DNA from: Bariatricus massiliensis
Lineage (GTDB): Bacteria > Bacillota > Clostridia > Lachnospirales > Lachnospiraceae
Length of the DNA: 64,000 nt
Assembly (NCBI RefSeq): GCF_900086725.1
Contig: NZ_LT574838.1
Location: 1,065,617 to 1,129,616, forward strand
Direction of reading: 5' to 3'
Positions 34,233 through 42,721 of this stretch are shown piece after piece (positions within the stretch are counted from its first letter, which is position 1; the number at the start of each line of letters is the position of its first letter). Position numbers and translations under genes: made by a program. Under the pieces are notes generated by a model. That model was not told the origin of the DNA, ran no database searches, and was given only the letters and a program-made list of their open reading frames with translations.

Positions 34233-36602
34233 ATGGAATGTGATTTTCCCAACATTAGAACAGAAAATCTAGAACTAATTAGCATGTTGCAAGTCAGTGC
34301 CAGTAAGAATCTATTAGATGACCATTTTACCCTTGTGTGTGCCAGCGAGTTTTATTATGATTTAATTGGGTACACAAAGGAAGAGTACGAAAGGCTCTAC
34401 CAAAATCAGTGGGATCTTTACTACGCGGCTGATAAACCGGAGTGGCATAAACTGCAAAAGACCATAGCAGATGCTTTCAGTGCTCATCAGCCCGGATATA
34501 AGCTTTTGTCGCGTATGCGTAGAAAGAATGGAGCATTCATCTGGGTCAAGCTGACGGGTACTTTCTCCGGTGAATCTGACAATGGGTATCCCTTAGTATA
34601 CACGACGGTCACGGATGTCAGCGATATCATGCTTGACCGCTCTGAGCACTCTGCTGACTATGACGATATCCCTGGCCTTGTAGCGAGGTATCTCGTTCCG
34701 AAGGATTTGGATCTCAAGATTCTCGGAGCGAACAACCAATTTCTGCAATTCTTCGGAGACGATATCATGGAACCTGGTAATACTTTGTATCGCAGGGATT
34801 TGGAAAAAAATCTGGATGTTTTGGTAGCTCACCGGGACGAACTTCTAAGGGGGGAGCCAGTTTCCCTTGTTGCTCGGATGTATGGACAGCACGGAGAAGA
34901 CGTCTGGTTTCAGACCAGCATGGCCTGCGTTGGTTGGCAGGGCGAAGATCCTATCTATCTCACGATTTTTATCGATATCACTAATGAGACAGAACTTCGC
35001 GAGATGCAGAAAAAACTAGAGAAGCAGGCGGAGGAATTGAAGGTCTCTCTGGAGTTGACAGAACAGGCGAGTCGGGCAAAAACGGATTTCTTCTCAAATA
35101 TGTCTCATGATATCCGCACGCCGATGAACGCAATCATCGGTATGGCTAACATCGCTCGGTCGCATCTGGGAGACGATGAGAAGGTTGACAACTGTTTAAA
35201 AAAACTTCTTCTCTCCAGCCAGCATCTTCTTGGACTTATCAACGATGTGTTGGACATGAGCCGAATTGAAAATGGCAAAATGACTGTTAACCCTGAATCA
35301 CTATCTCTGCCAGAGCTTTTGGAAAATGTGGTTGCAATCATGCAGCCGACCATAAAAGCAGCAGAGCAACAGTTTTCAATCCACCTGAAGGGCATTCAGC
35401 ACGAATGGTTCTGTGCCGATGCTTTGCGCATGCGACAGATATTTATCAATATCCTTTCAAACGCATCTAAGTTTACACCGGCGAAGGGCTGTATCACGGT
35501 AGATGTAGAAGAACTCAATAGTGCAGACGCAGATACAGCAGTTATGCGGTTTTCGTTTTCTGACACTGGAATTGGAATGACGGAGGACTTCATCGCCCAT
35601 CTATTCGACACATTTTCAAGAGAACGGAATAGTCAGGTGGCTAAAACGGAAGGAAGCGGTCTGGGGATGGCAATTACGAAAAGGTTGACAGAACTGATGG
35701 GGGGAACCATTGAAGTCCATAGCCAGTCTGGAAAGGGTTCCTGTTTCCAAGTTACGTTACCGCTTCTGACTGTGAAGGCACCGGATGACGGTGTATTCCC
35801 TAATCTAAAAATCATGGTCGTGGATGATGACCACATGATAGGTGAGTACCTGAAATCAGCGTTTGAGAAACTTGGTGTCTGTATAGAAAACGCAGGTTCG
35901 AGCATGGAAGCCGTCGCAATGCTTGAAAAGTCTTATCAGGAGGAGCAGATCTATGATGCGATTTTATTAGACTGGAAGATGCCTGAGATGAACGGGCCAC
36001 AGACCGTCAGAGAAATCCGTTCCAGATTTGATAGCAACATACCAATCCTTATCGTCTCTGCTTACGACTGGGGAGATATCGAGGACGAGGCCAAAGCATC
36101 TGGTGTAGATGGTTTCATTTCCAAGCCATTATTTCGCTCCACTGTTTGCCATGCGCTCAAAAAATATGTGCTGGGAGAAAAAACTGAGAGCTTCCATCAG
36201 GAACAGACTCTCAAGTTTGCCGGACAACGCTTCCTGTTGGTGGAAGATAATGCGCTGAACCGTGAGATTGTAATAGACCTTCTGACAGAGGAAGGAGCCA
36301 AGATAGAATATGCAATTAACGGTGCAGATGGGGTTACAATGTTTAAGCAGTCGCCGGAACATTTCTATAATCTAATCCTGATGGATGTTCAGATGCCGGT
36401 GATGGACGGGTATGAGGCAACCAAAAGGATACGCGCTCTAGAAAGAGATGACGCAAAAAACATCCCGATTCTGGCGATGACCGCAGATGCCTTTGCAGAA
36501 GACGTAGACAAGGCCCAAAAGTCAGGAATGAACGGGCATCTGGCAAAGCCATTAGAAATACAGACGATGTATCAAAAAATAAGCGATGCACTACAAAGTT
36601 GA
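34233..36602 (+). CDS. Soluble hybrid histidine kinase: PAS-PAS-HK-REC-REC
   Basis: 789 residues from ATG 34233, with AAAGGAAG upstream; a TTG six codons earlier is the alternative. There is no membrane segment. Two PAS-like regions (about 20-135 and 150-255) lead to a DHp box NMSHDIRTPMNAII (H292), an ATPase domain (SNASKF, DTGIGM, GSGLGMAI), and two receivers: VVDDDHM with LLDWKMPEMNG, and LVEDNALNRE with LMDVQMPVMDG. No output domain or HPt is encoded here, so signal transfer goes to a partner elsewhere. Whether it joins the redox operon in function is unknown. Confidence 0.88.
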   Translation: MECDFPNIRTENLELISMLQVSASKNLLDDHFTLVCASEFYYDLIGYTKEEYERLYQNQWDLYYAADKPEWHKLQKTIADAFSAHQPGYKLLSRMRRKNGAFIWVKLTGTFSGESDNGYPLVYTTVTDVSDIMLDRSEHSADYDDIPGLVARYLVPKDLDLKILGANNQFLQFFGDDIMEPGNTLYRRDLEKNLDVLVAHRDELLRGEPVSLVARMYGQHGEDVWFQTSMACVGWQGEDPIYLTIFIDITNETELREMQKKLEKQAEELKVSLELTEQASRAKTDFFSNMSHDIRTPMNAIIGMANIARSHLGDDEKVDNCLKKLLLSSQHLLGLINDVLDMSRIENGKMTVNPESLSLPELLENVVAIMQPTIKAAEQQFSIHLKGIQHEWFCADALRMRQIFINILSNASKFTPAKGCITVDVEELNSADADTAVMRFSFSDTGIGMTEDFIAHLFDTFSRERNSQVAKTEGSGLGMAITKRLTELMGGTIEVHSQSGKGSCFQVTLPLLTVKAPDDGVFPNLKIMVVDDDHMIGEYLKSAFEKLGVCIENAGSSMEAVAMLEKSYQEEQIYDAILLDWKMPEMNGPQTVREIRSRFDSNIPILIVSAYDWGDIEDEAKASGVDGFISKPLFRSTVCHALKKYVLGEKTESFHQEQTLKFAGQRFLLVEDNALNREIVIDLLTEEGAKIEYAINGADGVTMFKQSPEHFYNLILMDVQMPVMDGYEATKRIRALERDDAKNIPILAMTADAFAEDVDKAQKSGMNGHLAKPLEIQTMYQKISDALQS

Positions 36603-36658
36603 CTGTGTTTTGCATGCAGGTGTATTTCTGAAAAAGCTTTGATTTCTTTATAAAATGC

Positions 36659-36687
36659 GGCGGTCACAGCTCCTAGCGTGTGCCGCC
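36659..36687 (+). terminator. Possible intrinsic terminator
   Basis: An imperfect GC-rich stem (GGCGG and CCGCC arms with a mismatched inner part) is followed by ACTTTTTG, about 55 bp past the hybrid kinase stop. Confidence 0.5.
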
Positions 36688-37032
36688 ACTTTTTGTTATC
36701 AGCTTTCGAACTTTATTGCAGCAGGCAAAGCAAGCGTAGGTTATAGGAATACTCCATATATCAAGTTTTTATTTTTAATTATCTTTTCAAATGGAATAAC
36801 ACGTTCTTTGTTAATCACCATTATATCTTCTCCGGATAACCAAGGAAAAGTTTGTATCTTTACAACTGGTTCCAATGGTTTTATTGTAGATGCGCGTGAC
36901 CGAATGTCGATTATCTTCCTCAACGTTATGACTACAGATAGTTTTTTTCTCTTCTAAGTTTCTGTCTTACTTCATACACATATTCTCTATATCAACTGTG
37001 TATACAGTAACTATATTCCATTCTTTTTAGCT
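36688..37032. other. Gap without an intact gene
   Basis: No supported gene. Both strands hold short frames. The minus-strand one at 36741-36923 (TFPWLSGEDIMVINKERV) reads smoothly but has no recognisable family, no ribosome site and no neighbour that explains it; it may be a further piece of the decayed region that ends at 37227. Confidence 0.4.
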
Positions 37033-37227
37033 CTATGCACTAGATACACGGCTAAAACTGTTACCCCAGTTTACATCCAGAACCAATAATTTTGATTTGC
37101 CTGAGCCGTTGGGCCCCAAAAGGCCGTAGACAGAATTCCTCCTTACAGACATAGATAACCCTTTGACCGCGTAAGTTTTCCTAAATTATTTAGAAACATC
37201 TCTTGTTTCAATGATGTGCTCGTTCAT
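37033..37227 (-). pseudogene. N-terminal remnant of a BcrA-type ABC ATPase with internal stop
   Basis: The ATG at 37227 has a good ribosome site (GGAGGGAG). The frame reads MNEHIIETRDVSK, hits TAA, and continues FRKTYAVKGLSMSVRRNSVY and GLLGPNGSGKS (Walker A) before losing similarity and ending at TAG 37033. This is the N-terminal third of an antibiotic-protection ABC ATPase. The complementary C-terminal third lies 12 kb to the left on the same strand (24699-24920). Confidence 0.75.
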
Positions 37228-37249
37228 CACTACTCCCTCCATTTTCGAT

Positions 37250-37270
37250 TTGTTACTATTATGGTAACAA
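37250..37270 (-). promoter_or_regulatory. Inverted repeat TTGTTAC-N7-GTAACAA, operator-like
   Basis: A perfect 7-bp inverted repeat lies 23 bp upstream of the dead ATPase start. It probably was the operator or TCS-regulator site of that transporter; its present use is unknown. Confidence 0.5.
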
Positions 37271-37313
37271 TCATTTTTAAGGATTTTATAAAGAAGCAGG
37301 AGAATAAAATTTT

Positions 37314-37338
37314 AGCCGCCCGCTATGCGCGGACGGCT
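37314..37338 (-). terminator. Intrinsic terminator of the nitroreductase operon
   Basis: On the minus strand a 10-bp stem (AGCCGTCCGC with GCGGGCGGCT, one T-G pair) and 5-nt loop is followed by AAAATTTTATT, 48 bp past the nitroreductase stop. Confidence 0.75.
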
Positions 37339-37385
37339 CTGTAATGAAGTATGATTAGACGGCCTTTTTCTAAGTTAAGCATCCC

Positions 37386-37973
37386 TTACCACCACTCAAC
37401 TACCTCTTCTATCGCTTTTCTCGGCCGGGCCTTCGGCGCTTCATCTGCATATCCCACCGCCAGCGCTGCCAAAAGCTCCCCCTCCTGTTTCAGCCAGTCA
37501 TTTAATTCTTCATAAGCAAAATAAGTGTCGCATATCCAGAGGCTCCCCAGCCCTAGTTCGGTCGCTGTAAGCGTCATGTTTTCAATGGCTGCTCCTATAG
37601 ATTGTGCGTTGCACAGTTCAAATATACGCTCTTCGGCCCCCAGTGGGCAGTGAATATCCTTTCCCAGCGTATTGACAATATAAATCACCACCGGAGCCTG
37701 CCGCATGATAGCAAGCGTATATTCTGCCCCGCCAATATGCTGAACGCTCTCTGGCAGAAGAGGGCTTTCTTTCTCCCTCTGCAGTCCCGCTTCCATCCTA
37801 TGAAGCGATTCCTCCTTTGCCGCCCCTGTCGTCACGATAAATTTCCACGGCTGTCGGTTTTTGGATGACGGAGCCAGTATGCCTGCTTCCACAATCTCCT
37901 CGACCAAATGCTTCGGCACCGCAATATCCTTGTATTTTCTAACACTTCGTCTGTCCCTAATTACTGGTAACAT
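37386..37973 (-). CDS. Nitroreductase-family flavoprotein
   Basis: 195 residues. RRSVRKY near the N-terminus and APSSKNRQPWKF are the FMN-binding motifs of the nitroreductase superfamily; NMTLTATELGLGSLWIC in the middle and AVGYADEAPKARPR near the end are also typical. It reduces quinones, nitro compounds or a related acceptor with NAD(P)H; the substrate is unknown. It overlaps the epimerase gene by 17 bp and is the last gene of a MerR / epimerase / nitroreductase unit. Confidence 0.88.
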   Translation of the reverse strand: MLPVIRDRRSVRKYKDIAVPKHLVEEIVEAGILAPSSKNRQPWKFIVTTGAAKEESLHRMEAGLQREKESPLLPESVQHIGGAEYTLAIMRQAPVVIYIVNTLGKDIHCPLGAEERIFELCNAQSIGAAIENMTLTATELGLGSLWICDTYFAYEELNDWLKQEGELLAALAVGYADEAPKARPRKAIEEVVEWW

Positions 37974-38775
37974 ACTGAATCACCTCACTTATCGTTGTCT
38001 GCATAGAGTCAGGAATCTCACTTCTGCCGGGGATGACTGCCTGCACCTCCCTCTTGTCGCCACAATCAGTGACGTCAAAAACCGGCTCTTCCAGATGCAA
38101 CGAGGCAATGAGCCTGCGGTGAAGGGAAAGATACTCGCATACATCCTTCGTTCCCACATGAAAAATCCCGTCCAAACCATGCTGGATAATATACAAGATC
38201 CATTCTGCTATCTGTACGTCCGTGGTAAGATTGATAAACAAATTCTTGTACGTAGCTACTGGGTTTCCACACTTTATATCACGAATGAGCCTTACGAGCC
38301 TTGGACAATCTCTGCCCCACACGCCCGGAATGCGGATTATAACTGCTCGTTGCCCCAACAAAGACTGCAGCTCCATTTCACACTTTATCTTAAACTGTCC
38401 ATACTCGGTTTTTGACTTGAGACAATCATTCTCAAAATGTTCACATTCCATAGCCGCGTCAAATACATTGGCTGTGGATAAAAAGATTAGTTTTCCTGCT
38501 CTCTCTGCCAAGTATTCCGCAGTCAGCCTGTGCATCTCCAACTGCTCTTCAAAATCTCCTCTCATACAGCTGATTACATAATCCGGCTCTGTCTGATTGA
38601 AAATATGTTTCAGAGTCTCACTGTCTCCAAGACTATATGGATACATTGTAATATCTCTGGCGTAAATCTCATTTTCCGTCCGGTATGTACCGTATACATT
38701 TTCATAATTTCTTGAAAGAACCTCTTTCACACGCCGTCCGATAAAGCTGCTTGCCCCCAGCACTAAAATCCTCAT
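37957..38775 (-). CDS. NAD-dependent epimerase/dehydratase (RmlD-like)
   Basis: 272 residues with an N-terminal Rossmann motif ILVLGASSFIGRRV, a conserved STANVFD and the catalytic YGQFK (YxxxK). It is an extended short-chain dehydrogenase of the sugar-nucleotide group. A sugar biosynthesis operon is absent, so its substrate is unclear. It lies 24 bp after the MerR gene and overlaps the nitroreductase. Confidence 0.8.
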   Translation of the reverse strand: MRILVLGASSFIGRRVKEVLSRNYENVYGTYRTENEIYARDITMYPYSLGDSETLKHIFNQTEPDYVISCMRGDFEEQLEMHRLTAEYLAERAGKLIFLSTANVFDAAMECEHFENDCLKSKTEYGQFKIKCEMELQSLLGQRAVIIRIPGVWGRDCPRLVRLIRDIKCGNPVATYKNLFINLTTDVQIAEWILYIIQHGLDGIFHVGTKDVCEYLSLHRRLIASLHLEEPVFDVTDCGDKREVQAVIPGRSEIPDSMQTTISEVIQYVTSN

Positions 38776-38799
38776 CTTTCTCCCATTGAACTCCTTTCT

Positions 38800-39654
38800 T
38801 TATTCATGACTGCCGTAAAATGCCTTCAATGCCTTTCCAATAAACATTGCGGAGCCGCCGCCGTGTATCTGATCCAGACTCTCCTGCATCTCCTTATTGT
38901 CCATATACATCTCGGCCGTCTGGAGCATAAATGCAGTCACGTCTTTCATCCGATAGAGCTGCTTTACCACAAAGTCCAACTCGCCTACAATCTGTTTTAC
39001 TTCAAACGTAGTTACATCCTTGCCCTTCATTGACACAAGTTTTTTAATCACCTGTTCGTACCGTTTCGAATATGCCTCCACAATTTCAGAATTCTCCGGG
39101 GCTTTTGCCGCGTACAACGTACTGTCTTTATCCCCATACCACTCTACTACTTTTGCAAAATTCTTTTGTGCTTCTTCCCCCGACGCGCTTTCCACAAAAT
39201 GTTTTTCAAATGCCTCCATACTCCCGTACTCTTGAACGAATATTTTCTTTTGCTCTTCCGTCATATTTTGAGACATTTGTTCATACATCTGCTCAATCTC
39301 TGCTTTACTGAAAACTTCAAAATCCATCTTGTTATCTCCTTCCAGAATGTCTTCAATACTGGCAATGATTCGCTCCAATCTTTCCTTTTTCAGTACCAGT
39401 ATTTTTTTCTGATTACTTAGTAATTGATTTTTATCAAGATCAGGATTTCCCATGACCGCTTTGATTTCCTTCAGCGGCATGTCAAATTCTCTGAAAAACA
39501 GAATCTGCTGCAATTCTTCTAGTGCCTTATCGTCATAAAGCCGGTATCCCGCCTCACTGATTCTTGTTGGCTTCAACAGCCCTATTTCATCATAATAGTG
39601 AAGTGTGCGTACGCTGATACCTGTCAGATGTGATACTTCTTTTACTGTTTTCAT
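38800..39654 (-). CDS. MerR-family regulator with TipAS drug-binding domain (copy A)
   Basis: 284 residues. Residues 1-70 form the MerR winged HTH (VSHLTGISVRTLHYYDEIGL, then AGYRLYDD), 75-110 a dimerisation helix, and 130-284 a TipAS-type ligand domain (with AFEKHFVESA and AKVVEWYGDKDS). Such proteins activate their own promoter when they bind a hydrophobic or thiopeptide drug. The promoter upstream has the MerR-type 19-bp spacer. The likely output is the epimerase and nitroreductase behind it. It is paralogous to 45123-46013. Confidence 0.9.
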   Translation of the reverse strand: MKTVKEVSHLTGISVRTLHYYDEIGLLKPTRISEAGYRLYDDKALEELQQILFFREFDMPLKEIKAVMGNPDLDKNQLLSNQKKILVLKKERLERIIASIEDILEGDNKMDFEVFSKAEIEQMYEQMSQNMTEEQKKIFVQEYGSMEAFEKHFVESASGEEAQKNFAKVVEWYGDKDSTLYAAKAPENSEIVEAYSKRYEQVIKKLVSMKGKDVTTFEVKQIVGELDFVVKQLYRMKDVTAFMLQTAEMYMDNKEMQESLDQIHGGGSAMFIGKALKAFYGSHE

Positions 39655-39683
39655 CTATTGTTACCTCCTGTCCTGATAAATCA

Positions 39684-39714
39684 ATCCTATCTCATCACGC
39701 AGCGTGAGGGTCAA
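39684..39714 (-). promoter_or_regulatory. MerR-type promoter with 19-bp spacer and dyad
   Basis: On the minus strand TTGACC (39709-39714) and TAGGAT (39684-39689) are 19 bp apart, the overlong spacer typical of MerR-activated promoters. The spacer holds the dyad TCACGC-T-GCGTGA. The regulator gene starts 30 bp further on. Confidence 0.8.
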
Positions 39715-39728
39715 TAGATAAATTAAAT

Positions 39729-40238
39729 TTATGCCTGCAGCCTTATCCTCGTATAATATTCTGCTTCGTCTTCGTGATGGATATAAGCGCCATTTTTCTC
39801 CTGTGCCCTTAAGGACGCAGGATTATCTTTGTGAACAGACATATATATCTCATCCTCCGAGATAATTTCCTTCGCCTTTTCTATCGCCAGACGAAGCCCC
39901 TCCGTGGCAAATCCTCTGCCTCTATATTCTTTTTTAATTCCGTAGCCAATATGTCCTGCCCCATCCCTAAGAAAATCATTCAAAAAATGTCTGATACGGA
40001 ATAACCCTACAATCTGGTCATCGTCCCACAGGAAAAAATCCGTTTCCGGCACATATCCTTCCGGCAGTCCGATGCCCTCAGAATAATCGATTAATTCCGG
40101 AAGGACTTTGTTCATAAATTCTTCCTTAGAAATCCCAAAATAGTTGTTTGTAAATCCACTTTCATCCTCCGGCAGAGCTGTGATATATTCATATTCTTTC
40201 TCCGCGTCTTCCCAGTTTGTTTTTTTTAAATACAGCAT
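39729..40238 (-). CDS. GNAT-family N-acetyltransferase
   Basis: 169 residues from ATG 40238, chosen for its spacing to GAGGAG; the frame also contains starts 6 and 24 nt earlier. The acetyl-CoA motif is KKEYRGRGFATEGLRLA, followed by VHKDNPASLRAQEKNGAY. The substrate is unknown. It is transcribed alone. Confidence 0.85.
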   Translation of the reverse strand: MLYLKKTNWEDAEKEYEYITALPEDESGFTNNYFGISKEEFMNKVLPELIDYSEGIGLPEGYVPETDFFLWDDDQIVGLFRIRHFLNDFLRDGAGHIGYGIKKEYRGRGFATEGLRLAIEKAKEIISEDEIYMSVHKDNPASLRAQEKNGAYIHHEDEAEYYTRIRLQA

Positions 40239-40612
40239 GTCCATTCTCCTCAATCTTCTCACAGATATTTCATTTCTCGCATATTGTCATTCCCACAAAT
40301 ATTGATTGTGATTTGATGATTTCCCTTGAAAATACTAATGCTATCGCAGGCAAATTTTCCCTTAAAGCTCCTATTGTATTATATCTTCCCACTGGGCACT
40401 ACGAACCATGATAAGGAAAAATAAGGGAAGCAAAATCATATAAAATAGTATATCACAAAACATATGACAATTGGAAAACTGATTGAAATGCATTTAAAAA
40501 ATTAGTGAAAAGAGGATAAATATGAGCGTCTGTCTATATCTCGATGACAATATGCAGATCTGAGTGGATGCAGAAGATTCATTAGAATTGAGGTGAGAAT
40601 TTTAAAGGGTAT
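40239..40612. other. Intergenic stretch without an intact gene
   Basis: AT-rich. A 13-codon plus-strand frame at 40522-40563 (MSVCLYLDDNMQI) has a good ribosome site (AGAGGATAAAT) and continues in frame after its TGA for 12 more codons, so it could be the stub of a lost small gene. Nothing else could be supported. Confidence 0.4.
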
Positions 40613-40757
40613 TTGAAAAATTCAAGTACACAGTGTATAATTTACTTAGAAGTAATCAAAAGACATGGGTTTATCTGATGATTGCGCTTCGGATTAACTC
40701 ACAATTTTTAGTTATGGGCTATCCTCTATTTGCGGTAGAGGATAGCTATTTTTTATT
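40613..40757 (+). ncRNA. Candidate small RNA, possible type I antitoxin
   Basis: A near-consensus promoter TTGAAA (40613-40618) / TATAAT (40636-40641) with a 17-bp spacer is followed about 75 nt later by a strong terminator hairpin (40717-40747, arms GGCTATCCTCT / AGAGGATAGCT, 7-nt loop) and ATTTTTTATT. No ribosome site or sizeable frame lies between, so the product is an RNA of roughly 110 nt. It converges on, and overlaps the end of, the small hydrophobic frame on the other strand. Confidence 0.6.
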
Positions 40758-40928
40758 CTGATAGTTATCTATGTAGGTAAGTACGGCAAAAATCACCATC
40801 ATTACCATTAAGGCTAATTTCAAAGCTACTAAAATGTAGTTTATACCGCAGGTTAGGTCAGTTTGCAAGGAGCTACACGGTTTTTTAGACTTCTGAAATA
40901 AATTAAAGATTTTCCATATAAAATTCAT
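40746..40928 (-). CDS. Small hydrophobic peptide, possible holin-like type I toxin
   Basis: The full frame is 60 codons, but its first part overlaps the hydrolase gene. A minus-strand promoter at 40840-40868 suggests a shorter product of 20-25 residues starting inside the frame, covering LKLALMVMMVIFAVLTYIDN with a lysine-rich end (QNKK). A short peptide made of one TM helix and a charged C-terminus, met by a convergent RNA, fits holin-like type I toxins of Firmicutes. The exact start is unresolved and no clear ribosome site was found, so this is a candidate only. Confidence 0.45.
   Translation of the reverse strand: MNFIWKIFNLFQKSKKPCSSLQTDLTCGINYILVALKLALMVMMVIFAVLTYIDNYQNKK
40840..40868 (-). 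promoter_or_regulatory. Promoter in front of the small hydrophobic peptide
   Basis: On the minus strand TTGCAA (40863-40868) and TATAAA (40840-40845) are 17 bp apart, directing transcription toward 40746. It lies inside the longer frame, favouring a short translated product. Confidence 0.5.
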
Positions 40929-41529
40929 TCAATATTTTTGCTAAAACCTTTGGATTTTCTTCATTTACAACATGACCAGTATTTTCAATAATTTTCAATT
41001 CGGCATCTTTAATGTTTTGCGATAAGTAATTCGCCGATTTTATATTTGCGCTGTCTTTCTGTCCGCAAAGAATAAGGGTGGGGCACTGAACGTTACTTAC
41101 TTTGCCGTTGAAATCTAAGTTTTTCATAGTGTTCCCTAAAGCAAATGTTCCTTTTTTATCAAATGCCATTGTTTCAAAAACAGATTTTGGTAAAAATCTG
41201 AAAACTAAATTTTGAAAAGCAAACATTACTTTCGGAATTTTATGGGGCGTTCCTATTAAAACTAATGATTTTATTTTTTGTGGGAAATCCAATGCATAAT
41301 TTAACGCCAAAATACCTCCTAATGAAATACCGCACAAATGAATTTTTCCATCAATTTGGTTACAGTACTTCACAAATGAAGAATACAGATTTTCATAACT
41401 TGCTTCTTTCCCTGCAAGAATAGAAGATAGATTAGGACACATAATTTCCTCTTTGCTTGCCATATATGAAATCATTTCATTCCAACTTGTTTCTTTATGT
41501 CCCGAACCGTGAATTAGAATTTTTTTCAT
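40903..41529 (-). CDS. Alpha/beta hydrolase
   Basis: 208 residues from ATG 41529, which has GGAGG 5 nt upstream; a GTG 12 nt earlier contains that site and is rejected. Fold markers are LIHGSGHKETSW, the nucleophile elbow CGISLGG, the acid in CGQKDSAN and the histidine in NTGHVVNEE. A small serine esterase or related hydrolase with unknown substrate. It is AT-richer than its neighbours, which suggests separate acquisition, and follows the GNAT gene by 11 bp. Confidence 0.85.
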   Translation of the reverse strand: MKKILIHGSGHKETSWNEMISYMASKEEIMCPNLSSILAGKEASYENLYSSFVKYCNQIDGKIHLCGISLGGILALNYALDFPQKIKSLVLIGTPHKIPKVMFAFQNLVFRFLPKSVFETMAFDKKGTFALGNTMKNLDFNGKVSNVQCPTLILCGQKDSANIKSANYLSQNIKDAELKIIENTGHVVNEENPKVLAKILNEFYMENL

Positions 41530-41540
41530 TATAACCTCCA

Positions 41541-42044
41541 CTAAGCTATGTCAAACAAATAGGCAGTCGCAAGTCTATCTTCATATACACCTCGCACACC
41601 GGTGACGACTTTGGCCTCACCAGCTGCGGCTGAATCTGTCACCTTTTTCCAAAAAGCGTGTGCCCCTTGATTGTTGGGATGTATCGTAAGCTCCCACCGC
41701 CCCGGATGGAGCTTCAAGACTTCACAGGCCGCTCTTTTTCCGACTCCCTGCTTTCTGTATTTTTTCATCACGAAGAATTCAGACATAAACAATGTGTCTT
41801 TCTTTTTGGACACATAGCAATGCCCACACACCATTGCGAATCCGGCCAGCCTGCCGTCAACCTTAATAAAATACGCAAATCTATTCTTCTCGGTCCAGTA
41901 ATACTCCAGATAAGAGTAGCCGTAAAGTCCGCACGGATTTACATCCATGCCATCGTATTCTGAAAAATCATATTGGTACAATTCCAATAAATGTGCCAAT
42001 ATCTCTTTTTGCTCTCTTGTGACCATGCTTATTTCTATATCCAT
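41541..42044 (-). CDS. GNAT-family N-acetyltransferase
   Basis: 167 residues with the acetyl-CoA-binding stretch FFVMKKYRKQGVGKRAA and the following HPNNQGAHAFWKKV. The N-terminal part (LAHLLELYQYDFSEYDG) is typical of the many uncharacterised GNATs of Clostridia. It forms a two-gene unit with the hydrolase. Confidence 0.85.
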   Translation of the reverse strand: MDIEISMVTREQKEILAHLLELYQYDFSEYDGMDVNPCGLYGYSYLEYYWTEKNRFAYFIKVDGRLAGFAMVCGHCYVSKKKDTLFMSEFFVMKKYRKQGVGKRAACEVLKLHPGRWELTIHPNNQGAHAFWKKVTDSAAAGEAKVVTGVRGVYEDRLATAYLFDIA

Positions 42045-42102
42045 CGTGTGCTCACCTCAGTACATTCTCTATCATCTCCACGGACTTCTTTCTGCTTTTA
42101 GA

Positions 42103-42603
42103 CTACTTTTCTCTGACGGCTATCCACACCTCTACGAGTCCGTCTGCCCCATAAAACTCAATATCCGGCGCAGCAGACTTCATCCTGCCCGTAATATATC
42201 CCGCATTGAGTGCCTTATATCCTGCTTTCGGTATCCATTTGGTGATGGCCTCTACCTCCGTCTTTCCTATAGTATCCACCGTACACGGGAACACGGCCCA
42301 GTCTGCGGCGGGCACGGTATACTCATTCATGCCCGGCTGCGTCTGCGCACTGCTGGAAACTGCGATATAATGTGCAAACTTACGAGAGTCCGTTTCATCC
42401 GTATTATAGACGCTTATGCCAAACAACCCATATGGTTCCTGATTCATGAGCGGCATAAGAATATCCTGAAGATTTTTCTGCTTGAACTCGTCCCATTGTG
42501 CCGGAACCGCCTTTCTTCCTTCTTTTCCTTTGTTGGTAGTCTGCACCGTATAACCTACTACGCGAAAGCTTTCTCTTTTTTCAACTCTGAATGGTAGATT
42601 CAT
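42103..42603 (-). CDS. GyrI-like effector-binding protein
   Basis: 166 residues with the layout of the GyrI-like / AraC effector-binding fold: RVEKRESFRVVGY at the start, YGLFGISVYN in the middle, and VPAADWAVFPCTV followed by WIPKAGYKALNAG toward the end. There is no DNA-binding domain. Such stand-alone domains bind or hydrolyse small cyclic or cationic drugs. It is monocistronic. Confidence 0.8.
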   Translation of the reverse strand: MNLPFRVEKRESFRVVGYTVQTTNKGKEGRKAVPAQWDEFKQKNLQDILMPLMNQEPYGLFGISVYNTDETDSRKFAHYIAVSSSAQTQPGMNEYTVPAADWAVFPCTVDTIGKTEVEAITKWIPKAGYKALNAGYITGRMKSAAPDIEFYGADGLVEVWIAVREK

Positions 42604-42721
42604 TTTTTATTCCTCCTGTAGTTTAGATGGCCCTTGGGCCTTGTCATCATTCTAACGAATCTACCCGGAGTTGTCCTCTCAATTCCGTCCCAAAATTAAG
42701 AGTGTTTCTTCACATTACAGC

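Noticed and set aside
36655..36957. 100-codon plus-strand frame after the hybrid kinase
   Set aside because: It starts inside the probable terminator hairpin and has no recognisable feature.
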